Positions 40,904 to 41,849 of a stretch of 41,849 bases of DNA are shown here, piece by piece (within the stretch, counting starts at the first letter, position 1; each line of letters opens with the position of its first letter). The notes beneath the pieces are model-generated. The model was given only the letters and a program-made list of their open reading frames with translations, searched no databases and had not been told where the DNA came from. The stretch comes from Clostridiales bacterium (GTDB lineage Bacteria; Bacillota; Clostridia; Peptostreptococcales; Natronincolaceae), in NCBI GenBank assembly GCA_012521085.1, contig JAAYNB010000150.1, positions 1-41,849 on the forward strand, read 5' to 3'. The position numbers and the translations under genes were made by a program.

Positions 40904-41602
40904 TTACATCATATTTCTTTCTTTTAAACTAATATATACATTATCACCTATGATTATATGATCCAATACCTCTATTCCTATAAGTTTTCCAGCTTCTATT
41001 AATCTTTTAGTAATAGATATATCTTCCCTGCTTGGTTGTGGATCACCACTTGGATGATTATGTACCAATATAATTGAAGAACTGTTTCGCTTAATTGCTC
41101 TAACAAATACTTCTCTTGGATGAACAATAGATGCATTTAAACTTCCAATAGAAATATTTTCTACAGCAATAACCTCATTTTTAGTGTTTAAAAGAATTAT
41201 ATTAAAATGTTCCTTTTTTAAATATCTCATTTCTTCCATTAATAAATTATTTACATCATCTGGAGTCCTTATTTTATAATTTTTTGTTTTACTTGTTAAA
41301 GCTATCCTTTTACCAAGTTCTACTGCTGCAATTATCTGTGATGCTTTCGCCAATCCCACACCTTTTATTTCACACAATTCTTCTACTGTACAATCTGTCA
41401 AGAAACGTAATCCTTCTTGAGTAGAATAAAGAATGTTTGTGGCCAAATCTATTGCTGAGGTTTTTCTTGTTCCTGTAGATAATATAATTGCTAATAATTC
41501 TGTATTAGATAATGAACTTACACCATAAGTTAAAAGTTTTTCTCTTGGTCTTTCAGACTCAGGCATCTTTTTAATTGTGATGTACAAATTATCCTTATCC
41601 AC
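40904..41602 (-). CDS. radC: RadC-family JAB/MPN+ domain protein
   Basis: RPREKLLTYGVSSLSNTELLAIILSTGT, VHNHPSGDPQPSREDISIT. Confidence 0.97.
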   Translation of the reverse strand: MDKDNLYITIKKMPESERPREKLLTYGVSSLSNTELLAIILSTGTRKTSAIDLATNILYSTQEGLRFLTDCTVEELCEIKGVGLAKASQIIAAVELGKRIALTSKTKNYKIRTPDDVNNLLMEEMRYLKKEHFNIILLNTKNEVIAVENISIGSLNASIVHPREVFVRAIKRNSSSIILVHNHPSGDPQPSREDISITKRLIEAGKLIGIEVLDHIIIGDNVYISLKERNMM

Positions 41603-41619
41603 AAGATCACCTCATTTTT

Positions 41620-41849
41620 TTATATTAAATTAATATTAAATTCATTTTTTAAAATTTCATTTAATTTATATATGGGTAGTCCCACTACATTATGATAATC
41701 ACCATGAATTTTTTTTATAAATAATGAGGCTATACCCTGTATAGCATAACCTCCTGCCTTATCAAAAGCTTCACCAGTGTCTATATATCTGTTTATCTCA
41801 TCCTCTTCTATTTCTCTAAAATAAACTTCTGTAGTTTCATATGTTTTTA
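41620..41849 (-). CDS. maf: Maf-family nucleotide pyrophosphatase (C-terminal part; continues past window)
   Basis: Hand translation ...[75 protein letters not shown]. Confidence 0.95.
   Translation of the reverse strand, partial: KTYETTEVYFREIEEDEINRYIDTGEAFDKAGGYAIQGIASLFIKKIHGDYHNVVGLPIYKLNEILKNEFNINLI

Overview
AT-rich Firmicutes chromosomal window, Clostridia/Tissierellia-like by gene content and synteny (lineage is an inference). About 42 genes, nearly all on the minus strand; only an AGCS alanine/glycine symporter and a DacF-type D,D-carboxypeptidase are on plus. Content is mostly core: tgt-queA-yajC, ruvABC, leuS, nadD/yqeK/rsfS, obg, rplU-prp-rpmA, rng, minCDE, mreBCD-mrdA and radC, with sporulation-type proteins (SpoIID, BofC-like, SpoIVFA/FB-like). 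I saw no tRNA, rRNA, CRISPR array, prophage or IS element. The best candidates for a second look are: (1) a SCIFF (six-Cys) ribosomal peptide gene missing from the ORF track, at 3474..3614(-), with its own extended -10 promoter, a hairpin before its radical-SAM maturase, and a neighbouring TIGR04086-like membrane protein; (2) nadD, whose first in-frame ATG falls inside the conserved GIMGGTF motif, while an SD-preceded ORF 60 nt upstream would join NadD exactly by a -1 slip on an A10 tract; (3) a 9-codon leader ORF with a strong SD ahead of the TTG-initiated symporter gene; (4) a leucine T-box controlling an apparent leuS-ridA operon; (5) two terminator hairpins that include the stop codon (ridA, mrdA).
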